64,000 nucleotides of DNA, from assembly GCA_029265355.1 (NCBI GenBank), contig JAJUJL010000003.1:248001-312000 (forward strand), in the 5' to 3' direction. The first letter of the stretch is position 1. Every line of letters starts with the position of its first letter. The notes below the pieces were generated by a model, which did not search any database, was not told where the DNA came from, and saw nothing but the letters and a program-made list of their open reading frames with translations. A program made the position numbers and the translations under genes. Source of the DNA: Chloroflexota bacterium (GTDB taxonomy: Bacteria > Chloroflexota > Anaerolineae > Anaerolineales > UBA4823). Shown piece after piece: positions 17,252 to 26,426 of the stretch.

Positions 17252-19080
17252 GCATGTCTGACGCATATTTCGAAGAAGAAGAGTTCTCAACCCAGTTCAA
17301 CGGCAAGACCATCATCCGCATCCTGGGATTAACCCGCCCCTATGCGCTCTGGATCATCGGCTTCCTGATCGCCATCCTGTTCACCTCTGTCCTGGATGCA
17401 TATTTCACCTTTCTCAACAAACGCATGGTGGATGAGGGTATCGTGGTTGGCAATCGCCAGGCATTGGTCAGCATTGCCAGCCAATACGGGCTGCTCATCC
17501 TGGCGCAAGCCGTGAGCGTGTTCTCGTTCATATACCTTGCAGGCGTATTGGGCGAGCGCATTCGCTACGATCTGCGAAAGCGCATGTTCAATCACTTGCA
17601 GGATCTATCCATTTCATATTTCAACCGTACACCGGTCGGCTGGATCATGTCGCGTGTCACATCAGATTCCGAGCGTGTTGCCGACCTGGTCACCTGGGGC
17701 TTGTTGGATGTGACCTGGGCTGCAATGAACATCCTCACCGCGTCCTATTTCATGCTGTTGATCAACTGGCGCCTGGCGGTGATTGTCCTGTTCATTGTGC
17801 CTGTTTTGATCGTGATCGCGGTTCAATTCCGCAAGCGCATCCTGGTCGAGTTCCGCCTCTCCCGCAAATTCAACTCGAAAATCACCGGCGCACTCAATGA
17901 AAACATCACCGGTGTGCGCGTGATCAAAGCCCTGGGCCGAGAAGACACCAACCTGGCCGAATTTCAGCAGTTAACCAGCGAAATGTACCGCCACAGCTAC
18001 CGCGCTGCCTGGCTTTCAGCGCTCTTTTTGCCAACCGTCCAGATGATCAGCGCGGCAGCATTGGGCGTCATTGTTTGGTATGGCGGTTTGCAGGCCACCT
18101 ACGGCAGCATGTCCATCGGCGGCATACAGGCGTTCATTTCGTATGTCACCTTTATGATGTGGCCAATCCAGGACCTGGCGCGGGTGTATGCCGAGCTGCA
18201 GCATGCCATCGCTTCGGCAGAGCGCATGTTCTCACTCATTGACGCCGTTCCGGATATCCAGGACCGCCCCGCAGCCTTCGATCCAGGTACTCTGCGCGGC
18301 GAGATCGAATTTGATCATGTATATTTTTCTTATGATGATAAACTTCCGGTGCTGGAGGATTTCAGCCTAAAGATTAAACCCGGTGAGTCCATTGCACTGG
18401 TCGGGCCGACCGGAGGCGGGAAGACTACCATCATCAACCTGCTCTGCCGTTTCTTCGAGCCCACCCAGGGGGTCATCCGCATCGCTGGCCAGGATTACAC
18501 CAATTACTCACAGCACGCCATTCAATCGCGCATCGGTATCGTTTTACAAACGCCGCACCTTTTCTCTGGTAGTGTGCGTGAAAATATCCGCTACGGAAGG
18601 CTGGATGCCAGCGACGAAGAAATCGAAGCCGCGGCTGCAATCGCTGGCGCACACGAATTCATCATCAGGCTGAGCAATGGTTACGATGAGCCCGTCGGCG
18701 AAGGTGGAAACCTGCTCTCCACCGGGCAAAAACAGCTCATCAGCCTGGCGCGAGCCGTGCTTGCCCATCCGGAAATCTTCATCATGGACGAGGCCACCAG
18801 TTCGGTGGATACCCTGACCGAAGCCCTGATCCAGAAAGGCATGGAAGCGCTGATGAAAGATCGCACCAGCATCATCATCGCCCATCGCTTATCCACCATT
18901 CGCAGAGCAAATCGCATTCTGGTGATTGACAAGGGTAGAATCGCCGAGATGGGCAGCCACGCGGAGCTCTTGCATCAACGCGGCCACTACTATCGTCTTT
19001 ACACCCAGCAGTTCCGTCAGCAACTCGAAGAAGCCTATGATGTATTTCAATCTCTCAGTATAAAGGCTGGTTCTACCTGA
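17248..19080 (+). CDS. ABC multidrug-type exporter, catalytic half-transporter
   Basis: Partner (610 aa) of the preceding half-transporter, with the same six-helix plus ATPase layout. Here Walker B is canonical, IFIMDEATSSVD with catalytic E515, while the signature is altered to LSTGQ (490-494). Combining both chains gives one complete ATP site (this Walker A/B with the partner's LSGGQ) and one degenerate site, as in characterised heterodimeric exporters. Starts at GTG 17248 (overlapping the upstream stop) or ATG 17254; the sequence does not decide. Confidence 0.93.
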   Translation: MSMSDAYFEEEEFSTQFNGKTIIRILGLTRPYALWIIGFLIAILFTSVLDAYFTFLNKRMVDEGIVVGNRQALVSIASQYGLLILAQAVSVFSFIYLAGVLGERIRYDLRKRMFNHLQDLSISYFNRTPVGWIMSRVTSDSERVADLVTWGLLDVTWAAMNILTASYFMLLINWRLAVIVLFIVPVLIVIAVQFRKRILVEFRLSRKFNSKITGALNENITGVRVIKALGREDTNLAEFQQLTSEMYRHSYRAAWLSALFLPTVQMISAAALGVIVWYGGLQATYGSMSIGGIQAFISYVTFMMWPIQDLARVYAELQHAIASAERMFSLIDAVPDIQDRPAAFDPGTLRGEIEFDHVYFSYDDKLPVLEDFSLKIKPGESIALVGPTGGGKTTIINLLCRFFEPTQGVIRIAGQDYTNYSQHAIQSRIGIVLQTPHLFSGSVRENIRYGRLDASDEEIEAAAAIAGAHEFIIRLSNGYDEPVGEGGNLLSTGQKQLISLARAVLAHPEIFIMDEATSSVDTLTEALIQKGMEALMKDRTSIIIAHRLSTIRRANRILVIDKGRIAEMGSHAELLHQRGHYYRLYTQQFRQQLEEAYDVFQSLSIKAGST

Positions 19081-19095
19081 GCAGTCGTGATACCC

Positions 19096-19938
19096 ATGAA
19101 AGTCGCTGTGCTCACCGATATTCATGCCAATTACCCGGCGCTCCTGGCAGTCGTCCAGGATATCGACTCCTGGCGACCCCACCACGTGATCGTCGGCGGC
19201 GACATCATCAACCGGGGTCCGCACCCCCGAGAGTGCCTGGAATACATCTTGCAAAGGGTAAATTCTGATGGCTGGCAATGGGTGCGCGGCAATCACGAGG
19301 ATTTGCTGCTCAAGCACGCCCGGCAGAGCGATCCTCCCAGCACGCCTCTTGAGCAATTCACCGCATGGACGAGGTCCAGGCTGGCCGATCATCTCGCTTG
19401 CCTGGAAACGATGCCGTTCCAGCAGTCATTGATTGCCCCAAATGGGGCTGAAGCTCGCATCGTTCATGCTTCCATGCGCGGCAATCGAGATGGAATCTAT
19501 CCAGAAACATCTGAGCGCAAGCTGCGCGAATTAATTTCCCCACCACCCGCGCTATTGTGCGTGGGGCATACCCACCGTCCGCTCATCAGAATGGTGGATG
19601 GCACGCTGGTGGTCAACGCAGGTTCTTGTGGGCTGCCTTTTGACCTGGATGATCGCCCAGCCTACGCCCGCCTCACCTGGCATCCCAGCAGAAACTGGCA
19701 AGCAGACATCCAGCGCGTGCAGTACGATCGCAGCGCTACCGAACGCGATTTCTATGACCGCGGTTATCTCGATCAGGGTGGGCCAATGGCTGCGCTGGCA
19801 TTGATGGAGCTACGCCACGCCTGTTCCTTGATCTATGGTTGGGTGGTTCGCTATCAGAGTTCGGTTGAAAGTGGCTCACTGGATGGTATGCAAACGGTGA
19901 AGCGCTACCTCACTGATCTGGGGTTATCCTGGGCATGA
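19096..19938 (+). CDS. metallophosphoesterase (calcineurin-like, YfcE/diadenosine-tetraphosphatase group)
   Basis: Cytoplasmic two-metal phosphoesterase (280 aa). Motifs in order: DIHANYPAL, GGDIINRGP, GNHED, a histidine in RIVHASMRG and CVGHTHRP, then VNAGSCGLPFD, giving a complete metal site. Family members cleave cyclic nucleotides, dinucleoside polyphosphates or protein phosphates, and the exact substrate is open. The start is taken as ATG 19096 since the protein then begins MKVAVLTD as in the family; GTG 19087 is possible. It is convergent with the PPK2 gene, separated by 20 bases. Confidence 0.87.
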   Translation: MKVAVLTDIHANYPALLAVVQDIDSWRPHHVIVGGDIINRGPHPRECLEYILQRVNSDGWQWVRGNHEDLLLKHARQSDPPSTPLEQFTAWTRSRLADHLACLETMPFQQSLIAPNGAEARIVHASMRGNRDGIYPETSERKLRELISPPPALLCVGHTHRPLIRMVDGTLVVNAGSCGLPFDLDDRPAYARLTWHPSRNWQADIQRVQYDRSATERDFYDRGYLDQGGPMAALALMELRHACSLIYGWVVRYQSSVESGSLDGMQTVKRYLTDLGLSWA

Positions 19939-19958
19939 GGTCTTCCTGCCAGGCGAGC

Positions 19959-20795
19959 TTAATCCTCGATAACCACCTGGCTCAGATCATCCTTCGGTGC
20001 AGGGTAGCTCATCTGCAATTCCTTGAGCCTTTCCACCAGGGCGCTTCCGACCACCAGGTTGCGAAACCATTTCCGATCGGAGGGCACAATGTACCAAGGA
20101 GCGTACTCGCTGCTTGTCTTCGATAGCACATCTTCGTAAGCTTTCTGGTATTCTGGCCAGAGCGCCCGCTCTTTCAGGTCGCCCAGGCTGAATTTCCAAT
20201 GCTTGGTTTCGTCGTCCAGCCGCGCCTGCAGGCGGGCTTTTTGTTCTTCCTTGCTGATGTGCAGGAAAAACTTCAGGATGATCGTCCCCTCTTCTGCCAG
20301 TAGTCTCTCGAAGGCATTGATCTGGTCGTAGCGGCGCGACCAAACTTCCTCCGGCACGAGGCTATGGACGCGAACCACCAAGACATCTTCATAATGGCTG
20401 CGGTTAAAGATCACCATTTCACCCTTGCCAGGCGTCTGCTGATGAACTCGCCACAGATAGTCGTGAGCCAGTTCCAAGGGTGTCGGCACCTTGAAACTTG
20501 CCACGCGCACCCCTTGTGGATTCACGCCTTCAAACACATGCCGGATGACACCATCTTTCCCACTCGTATCCATGCCCTGCAGCACGATCAGCACCTTGTG
20601 CTTGTTCTCGGCGTAAAGCAACTCTTGCAGGCTCTCCAGTTGCTGGTTCAACCCGGACAGGTAGCGTCGACCTTCTTCCTTTCCACCATCGAAGCCAGCC
20701 GTATCGGAGGGGTCCCAGTCTGAAAGGTGTATCTCGCTGCCAGGCTCCACGCGATAGCGCTTCTCTATTCGATAAGGGTCCAATTTTGGGCTCAT
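19959..20795 (-). CDS. polyphosphate kinase 2 family, polyphosphate:nucleotide phosphotransferase
   Basis: Enzyme (278 aa) transferring phosphate between inorganic polyphosphate and nucleotides. It has the PPK2 Walker A QGMDTSGKDG, the partner motif FNRSHYEDVLVVRVH, and the lid region with LDDETKHWKFSLGDLKER. Start is ATG at 20795 (reading leftward), preceded by GGAGG with five bases spacing; the longer open frame to 20951 crosses the intergenic promoter region and overlaps fdhD. The PPK2 class (AMP or ADP as acceptor) is not decided here. It is divergent from fdhD and convergent with the metallophosphoesterase. Confidence 0.9.
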   Translation of the reverse strand: MSPKLDPYRIEKRYRVEPGSEIHLSDWDPSDTAGFDGGKEEGRRYLSGLNQQLESLQELLYAENKHKVLIVLQGMDTSGKDGVIRHVFEGVNPQGVRVASFKVPTPLELAHDYLWRVHQQTPGKGEMVIFNRSHYEDVLVVRVHSLVPEEVWSRRYDQINAFERLLAEEGTIILKFFLHISKEEQKARLQARLDDETKHWKFSLGDLKERALWPEYQKAYEDVLSKTSSEYAPWYIVPSDRKWFRNLVVGSALVERLKELQMSYPAPKDDLSQVVIED

Positions 20796-20881
20796 TGATT
20801 CCTCCACATGCCAGAAGTTCTTCATCTTACCATATCCCGTTATTTCTCGATAAAAAAAATCAATCCGATGTACAATACCTA

Positions 20882-20910
20882 TAGACTTTAACCGGTATCC
20901 GATATATGAT
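20882..20910 (+). promoter_or_regulatory. candidate promoter of the formate dehydrogenase operon
   Basis: TAGACT, 17 bases, TATGAT, ending 17 bases before the fdhD ATG in an AT-rich gap between divergent genes. Hexamers match consensus at 4 and 5 of 6 positions. Confidence 0.38.
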
Positions 20911-20927
20911 GAGCAAAGAGTAAAGGT

Positions 20928-21785
20928 ATGCAAAACCCGAAGCGACCACACAGCTATTGGCAGTATGGACCGGCAGGAGTGAATCTGGTCAGCGGCGAGG
21001 TCATCGTTGAAACGCCCGTCTCGCTGACCGTCAACGGCGAAATCTGGTTGACATTTATGTGCACGCCCATCGATCTGGAAGCCATGGCGGTTGGCTTTTT
21101 GTTCAACGAAGGTGTGATCACCTCTCGAACAGAGCTTGCCGACGTGCGCTTATGCGCGGCTGGGGACAATGTGGATGTCTGGCTGCATCATTCTGCCGAA
21201 AAACCTGACCGTTGGAGGCGCACTTCAGGCTGCACCGGTGGTGTTACAGCGGTCGAAATGGAAGATGCCCCCCCCACAGCCCAACCGCCTTCCGCTTTTA
21301 GCCTGCCGCCCGGCAAGGTGGGACAGTTGATGGATTTATTGCTCAATTCCCAATCTCTCTACAGAGCCTCCGGAGGTGTTCACACCTCAGCCTTGAGCGA
21401 TGGAGAGCAACTGCAGATTGTCACCGAGGACATAGGTCGCCATAACACCCTGGATAAAATTGCAGGCCGGTTGCTTTTAGAAGGTTCCAAAGCCAATCCA
21501 CGCATTATCCTGACCACCGGCAGGATCAGCTCGGAGATGCTGCAGAAATCCTGGCGCATGGGCGTCTCTGTGGTCATCTCACGAACCTCCCCCAGCTCGT
21601 TGTCGATCAAGCTGGCAGAGCATCGCGGCATCACCTTGATCGGGTATGCCCGCCGCGACCGCTTTACACTCTATTCTCACCCAGAACGTCTCTTTGAAAT
21701 TGCCACAATCGATCTTCAAACCACCCATGAAATCCCAAAGAATGGAAAAAAACCGACTAATCACCGCGCGGAGAATGCTTCATGA
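20928..21785 (+). CDS. fdhD: formate dehydrogenase accessory sulfurtransferase
   Basis: FdhD (285 aa) delivers sulfur to the molybdenum or tungsten cofactor of formate dehydrogenase, using sulfur from a cysteine desulfurase. Conserved blocks: PIDLEAMAVGFLFNEGVI near 48-65, the cysteine loop TSGCTGG with C102, and EDIGRHNTLDK. The loop has a single cysteine instead of the CxxC of E. coli FdhD, a variant I believe occurs in other FdhD proteins. Starts at ATG 20928 and overlaps the next gene by four bases (ATGA), so it is the first gene of the formate dehydrogenase operon. Confidence 0.93.
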   Translation: MQNPKRPHSYWQYGPAGVNLVSGEVIVETPVSLTVNGEIWLTFMCTPIDLEAMAVGFLFNEGVITSRTELADVRLCAAGDNVDVWLHHSAEKPDRWRRTSGCTGGVTAVEMEDAPPTAQPPSAFSLPPGKVGQLMDLLLNSQSLYRASGGVHTSALSDGEQLQIVTEDIGRHNTLDKIAGRLLLEGSKANPRIILTTGRISSEMLQKSWRMGVSVVISRTSPSSLSIKLAEHRGITLIGYARRDRFTLYSHPERLFEIATIDLQTTHEIPKNGKKPTNHRAENAS

Positions 21786-23542
21786 CCAATCGCAAGATAA
21801 AATACCGTCCAGAGAATAAAGCCATCGCGGAGGTGGCAAGTAAACACGGCTCGCGCCCCGAGTCCGTTTTGGAAGTCTTGCGCGAAGTGCAAGAAACCCA
21901 CGGCGGACTCACCCAAGAGTTGATCGGTGATGTGAGCCGCGCCTTACGCATACCCGAAGAGCGCGCCTATGGAATTGCCACCTTCTATACCATGCTGTCG
22001 TTGCGTCAAGACCCGCCAGCCAAGACCGACCGACGTTCCATACGGGTATGTGATGGGCCCGTGTGCTGGCTGAAAGGCGCGCCGCTGCTCCACCAGCTCA
22101 TCGAATCGCAGCTCGGCGACCATTGGCGTATCGAACGCAATAGCTGCTTGGGATTGTGCGACCGCGCCCCGGCTGCCCTGGTGGGCGACCAGCAAGCCGG
22201 CCCACTCACTGCCGAAAAAATCGGCCAGATCCCGCATGGTTTTCGCGGCGCGCCCACAGATTATTCCAACCCCCTGCCTGGCGAACTGCGCGTGATGATG
22301 GCCCAGGCCGGTAAAATTGATCCCGACTCTCTCTCCAGCGCCCAAGCGCACGACGCTTACCGGGGCCTAGAGAAATGCTTGCGTAGCACCCCAGAAGCCA
22401 CTCTGGCAGTCGTCGAAGCATCTGGTTTGACAGGTCGCGGTGGGGCGGGATTTCCAGTTGGGCGCAAGTGGCGCTTCGTGGCGCAGGCCAACAACACCCC
22501 CAAATATATCATCTGCAACGCAGATGAGTCAGAACCGCTCATTTTCAAAGACCGGGTGCTGATTGACACCAACCCTCATCAAATCCTGGAGGGTATGGTC
22601 ATCGCTGGATATGCCACCGGCGCTCACGAAGCCTTTATCTATATCCGCGGCGAGTACGAACACCAGGCGCAGCGCCTGGAAAATGCCATCCATCAGGCTG
22701 AGCAAGCCAACTACCTGGGAGAAAACATCCTGGGCTCGGGTTTTTCATTCCACATCCACGTGCACCGCGGTGCAGGGGCTTACATTTGCGGAGAGGAAAC
22801 CGCGCTGATCGAGTCGCTGGAAGGCAAGCGCGGCGAGCCGCGTTTTCGCCCCCCTTACCCGCCCACTTACGGCTACCTGGGCAAGCCCACCCTGGTGAAC
22901 AATGTCGAATCCTACGCCGCTGTGCCTTCCATCTTGCGCAATGGCAGCGATTGGTATCGCAGCCTGAGCAGCGCCCCAACCCCAGGCACCAAGATTTACA
23001 TGATCCTCGGGCATGTCTGCCGCCCAGGCTTGTTCGAAGCGCCATTTGGTATTACGCTGCGCCAGGCAATCGACCAGTTCGGCGGCGGTATGCTCCCCGG
23101 CTCGAATTTCCACTTCGCGCTCACCGGTGGGGCTGCCGGCACGATCGTGCCGGAAAGTTTGCTGGATATACCGATCGACTATGCCTCGGCCTCCAAAGGC
23201 GTCGCCCTGGGCGCTGGCGCATTCCTGGTCTGTGATCAAAGCGTTTCCCCTGTGGCTTTCCTGAGAGAGCTACTGCATTTCTTCCAGGTGGAATCATGTG
23301 GAAAATGCACACCCTGCCGCCTGGGCACCTTCGACTCCCTGGAAATATTACAACGCCTTGCTCAACGCCAGGGCGCCCCTGGCGACCTGGAGAGACTTCA
23401 TCTGCTGTCTGAAGTGATGAAGCAAGCCTCTTTCTGCGGCCTGGGGCAATCGGTCGCCACGCCCGTCCAATCAGCCCTGACACATTTCGCTGCTGATTTC
23501 AAGGGCGCCATTCAAACACCCAACAGCTCAGAAATGTTGTGA
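21782..23542 (+). CDS. NuoE-NuoF fusion, NADH-binding diaphorase subunit of formate dehydrogenase
   Basis: A 586-residue flavoprotein linking formate dehydrogenase to NAD(H). Residues 1-150 are a NuoE-like thioredoxin-fold [2Fe-2S] domain with CDGPVC and NSCLGLC as cluster ligands. From about 185 it is NuoF-like: the Gly-rich NADH/FMN site TGRGGAGFPVGRKW, NADESEPLIFKDR, GAYICGEETALIESLEGK, and the C-terminal [4Fe-4S] motif SCGKCTPCR with a later cysteine in ASFCGLG. NuoE and NuoF are normally separate genes. It lies between fdhD (4-base overlap) and fdhA, so it is the electron-output module of a soluble complex. Confidence 0.93.
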   Translation: MTNRKIKYRPENKAIAEVASKHGSRPESVLEVLREVQETHGGLTQELIGDVSRALRIPEERAYGIATFYTMLSLRQDPPAKTDRRSIRVCDGPVCWLKGAPLLHQLIESQLGDHWRIERNSCLGLCDRAPAALVGDQQAGPLTAEKIGQIPHGFRGAPTDYSNPLPGELRVMMAQAGKIDPDSLSSAQAHDAYRGLEKCLRSTPEATLAVVEASGLTGRGGAGFPVGRKWRFVAQANNTPKYIICNADESEPLIFKDRVLIDTNPHQILEGMVIAGYATGAHEAFIYIRGEYEHQAQRLENAIHQAEQANYLGENILGSGFSFHIHVHRGAGAYICGEETALIESLEGKRGEPRFRPPYPPTYGYLGKPTLVNNVESYAAVPSILRNGSDWYRSLSSAPTPGTKIYMILGHVCRPGLFEAPFGITLRQAIDQFGGGMLPGSNFHFALTGGAAGTIVPESLLDIPIDYASASKGVALGAGAFLVCDQSVSPVAFLRELLHFFQVESCGKCTPCRLGTFDSLEILQRLAQRQGAPGDLERLHLLSEVMKQASFCGLGQSVATPVQSALTHFAADFKGAIQTPNSSEML

Positions 23543-23566
23543 TGTAGCGAAAGTAGAGTAACCAAC

Positions 23567-26338
23567 ATGGATGTCAAACTCACCATCAACAACACACCCA
23601 TAACCGCCACACCCGGTCAAACCATCCTCGAGGTCGCTCGCCAAAACGGCATCACGATCCCGACATTGTGTTATCACAAAGACCTTTCACCGGTGGGCTC
23701 TTGCCGTCTCTGCGTGGTCGAAGTGGAAAAGTGGCGTGGGCAATCGGCTGCCTGCACCACCCCGATCTCGGAGGGCATGGTTGTGCATACCGAATCGCCA
23801 GCAATTATTCAAAGCCGGCGATTAGTGCTCGAACTGCTTCTGCAAAATTATTACGACGCCGGTTATGCCATGGGCGACCGGCCGCAGGACAATGAGTTCA
23901 TCCACTGGGTCGAACACTACCGGGTCACTGCACCCCGCCAGGCACAGCCGCGGTTCGCGGTGAATAGCGACCCCAACCCGGTCGTTTGGGTGGATTTCAA
24001 CAAGTGCATCCTCTGCACTCGCTGCGTGCGCGCTTGCGCAGAAGTGCAGGGGCGATTCGTGTGGGGCGTCGCTGAACGCGGCCATCAAGCCCAAATCGTG
24101 GCTGGCGCAGGCGTGCCCATGCTGGAAGCGCGCTGCGAATCGTGCGGAGCCTGCGTGGCTTACTGCCCGACAGGCGCCTTGGATAACCGCATGTCTGTCG
24201 GCCTGGGGGCGGCGGACCGCAAAGTGCTGACCACCTGCACCTACTGCGGCGTTGGCTGCCAGCTCGATCTCAATGTCAAGGATGATGTTCCAGGGGGGCG
24301 GGTATTTCGCGTAACCTCTAATCCCAATGCGCCAGTCAATGGAATGCACCTGTGCGTTAAGGGACGCTATGGGTATGACTTCATCCACCACCCGGATCGC
24401 GTCCTTCGTCCCCGGGTGCGCCGGTACCTGCTCCAGGGATTACCCAGGCCAGAACATGACCGCGGCGAGTGGGTCGAGGTTGACTGGGATACAGCCCTGG
24501 GGATTGCGGCTGAAAAATTGCGCCAGACCCGCGAACAGCATGGTCCAGACAGCATCGGCGTTCTCACTTCAGCCAAGTGCCTGAATGAAGAAAACTATTT
24601 GATGAACAAATTTGCCAGGCAGGTGATTGGCACCAATTCGATAGACCATTGCGCCCGTCTCTGACACTCCAGCACCGTGGCCGGTCTGGCCACTTCCTTC
24701 GGCTCGGGCGCGATGTCGAACTCCATGGACGATGTCGCCAACCACGCTCAGGCGCTGCTGATCATTGGCTCCAACACCACTGAACAGCACCCCGTCTTCG
24801 GCAGTATGCTTCGCCAGGCTGTGCTGCGGCGCGGCGCCAAGTTGGTGGTTGCTGATCCGCGGCGAATCGATATCACCGAATTTGCCACGCTGCATTTGCG
24901 CCACCAGCCAGGCACAGATGTCGCTCTGATCAATGGGCTGATGCACATCATTGTGCAAAATGGCTGGGAAGATAAGCAATTCATCGCAGAGAGAACGGAA
25001 GGTTTCGAAGACTTCCAACAAGTTATCCAGGAATACGACCCTGAAAGAGTTTCAGAGATCACCGGTGTACCCGTCGATGACCTGGTGAAGGCTGCCGAAA
25101 TCTTATCCCTGAATAAGCCGATGGCCGTCATGTGGGCAATGGGCATCACCCAGCACATCGTGGGTGTGCGCAACGTCATGGACCTCGCCAACTTGCAAAT
25201 GCTGCTGGGAAATATGGGCGTGCTGGGTGGAGGGGTGAACCCACTGCGCGGCCAAAACAATGTCCAGGGCGCATGCGATATGGGCGGTTTGCCCAACGTC
25301 TATCCCGGCTACCAGGCAGTGACCTCAGCGGAAGCGCGCCAGAAATTCGAAGCCGCCTGGGGTGTCCCCCTCTCAGACCAGATTGGGCTGACCGTGACCG
25401 AGATGATCCCCGCCGCCGGAGAGGGGAAAGTGAAAGCGCTGTACATCCTGGGCGAAGATCCAGTGATGAGCGATCCCGACACCAACCACATCCGGCATTG
25501 CCTGGAAACTTGCGAGTTCATCGTGCTGCAGGAATTGTTCCCCAGCGAAACATCTGTTTACGCCGATGTGCTGCTCCCAGGCGTCAGTTTTGCAGAGAAA
25601 TCGGGTTCTTTCACCAATACCGAGCGCAGGGTTCAAATCGTTCGCCAGGCAATCCAGCCGCTGGGCGAAGCGCGCCCAGATTGGCAAATTACCGCTGAAC
25701 TGGCGCGCCGCATTCTCCAGGCCGGACCCCGCCAGGCTCAAGACGCTCCTTACGCCAGTTGGGACTACACAAGTACTGCCGAGATCATGCAAGAAATCGC
25801 TGCCTTGACGCCCATCTATGCCGGAGTTTCCCACGCCCGGCTGGAGGCTGGCGAGCGACTGCAATGGCCTGTGAAAGACGGCCGCCATCCCGGGACGCCG
25901 ATCCTGCATGTGGGGCAATTTTCGCGGGGGAAAGGGCGCTTTATGCCCATCGAACATGTGCCTCCCGCTGAGCTTCCCGACGATGAATATCCGATGCTGT
26001 TGAGCACCGGGCGTGTGCTCTATCACTGGCACGGCGGGCAAATGACGCGCCGGGCTCAAGGTCTGCTGGCGATTTACAGCGAGTCGCTGATCGAGCTGAA
26101 CCCGGAAGACGCCCAAAGACTGGGCCTGAATGGCAACCGCCGTGTGCGGGTGACTTCTCGACGCGGCTCCATCGTCGCCCAGGCCTGGATCACTGACCGA
26201 GTGCCACCCGGCATGGTCTATGCCAATTTCCACTTTCCAGAATCGCCGGCCAACGAATTGACCCTGGCCGCCCTGGATCCGGTGGCGAAAATACCCGAAT
26301 ACAAGGTTTGCGCTGTGAAGGTGGAATCTGCCACATGA
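23567..26338 (+). CDS. fdhA: formate dehydrogenase alpha subunit, selenocysteine-containing
   Basis: Catalytic subunit oxidising formate or reducing CO2, 923 residues when the in-frame TGA at 24662-24664 is read as selenocysteine (residue 366). The context CARL-U-HSSTVAGL matches the known Sec site of E. coli FdhF (CARV-U-HGPSVAGL), and a SECIS hairpin follows at the same distance. Order of domains: plant-type [2Fe-2S] (cysteines near 36-66), two [4Fe-4S] clusters (CILCTRCVRAC and CESCGACVAYC, about 146-205), a CTYCGVGC cluster of the molybdopterin oxidoreductase fold, then the cofactor-binding domains to the end. The NuoG-type His-Cys3 cluster motif is absent after the [2Fe-2S] domain. An automatic call would wrongly split this gene in two. 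Confidence 0.95.
24662..24693 (+). promoter_or_regulatory. Sec codon and bacterial SECIS element in fdhA
   Basis: TGA at 24662-24664 is followed 12 bases later by a perfect 6-bp stem (GTGGCC at 24677-24682 with GGCCAC at 24688-24693) closing the loop GGTCT. The loop GGTCT begins 18 bases after the TGA, which is the same distance and the same loop as I recall for E. coli fdhF. This hairpin would recruit SelB with Sec-tRNA. The bulged U of the E. coli stem is not seen. Confidence 0.9.
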
Positions 26339-26426
26339 GCTTCGGTCACGCCGCAACACAACCATGCTGATGGATGGCGAATGATTTCTCCACTAAAATA
26401 ACCCCAGGAGGGGATTTGGAGGCGCT

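Noticed and set aside
24662-24664. Apparent stop codon splitting fdhA into two genes or a pseudogene
   Set aside because: Frame, Sec-site context and SECIS hairpin all show a selenocysteine codon.
25373-26365. 330-residue minus-strand open frame opposite fdhA
   Set aside because: It lies wholly opposite a well-supported gene and encodes nothing recognisable.
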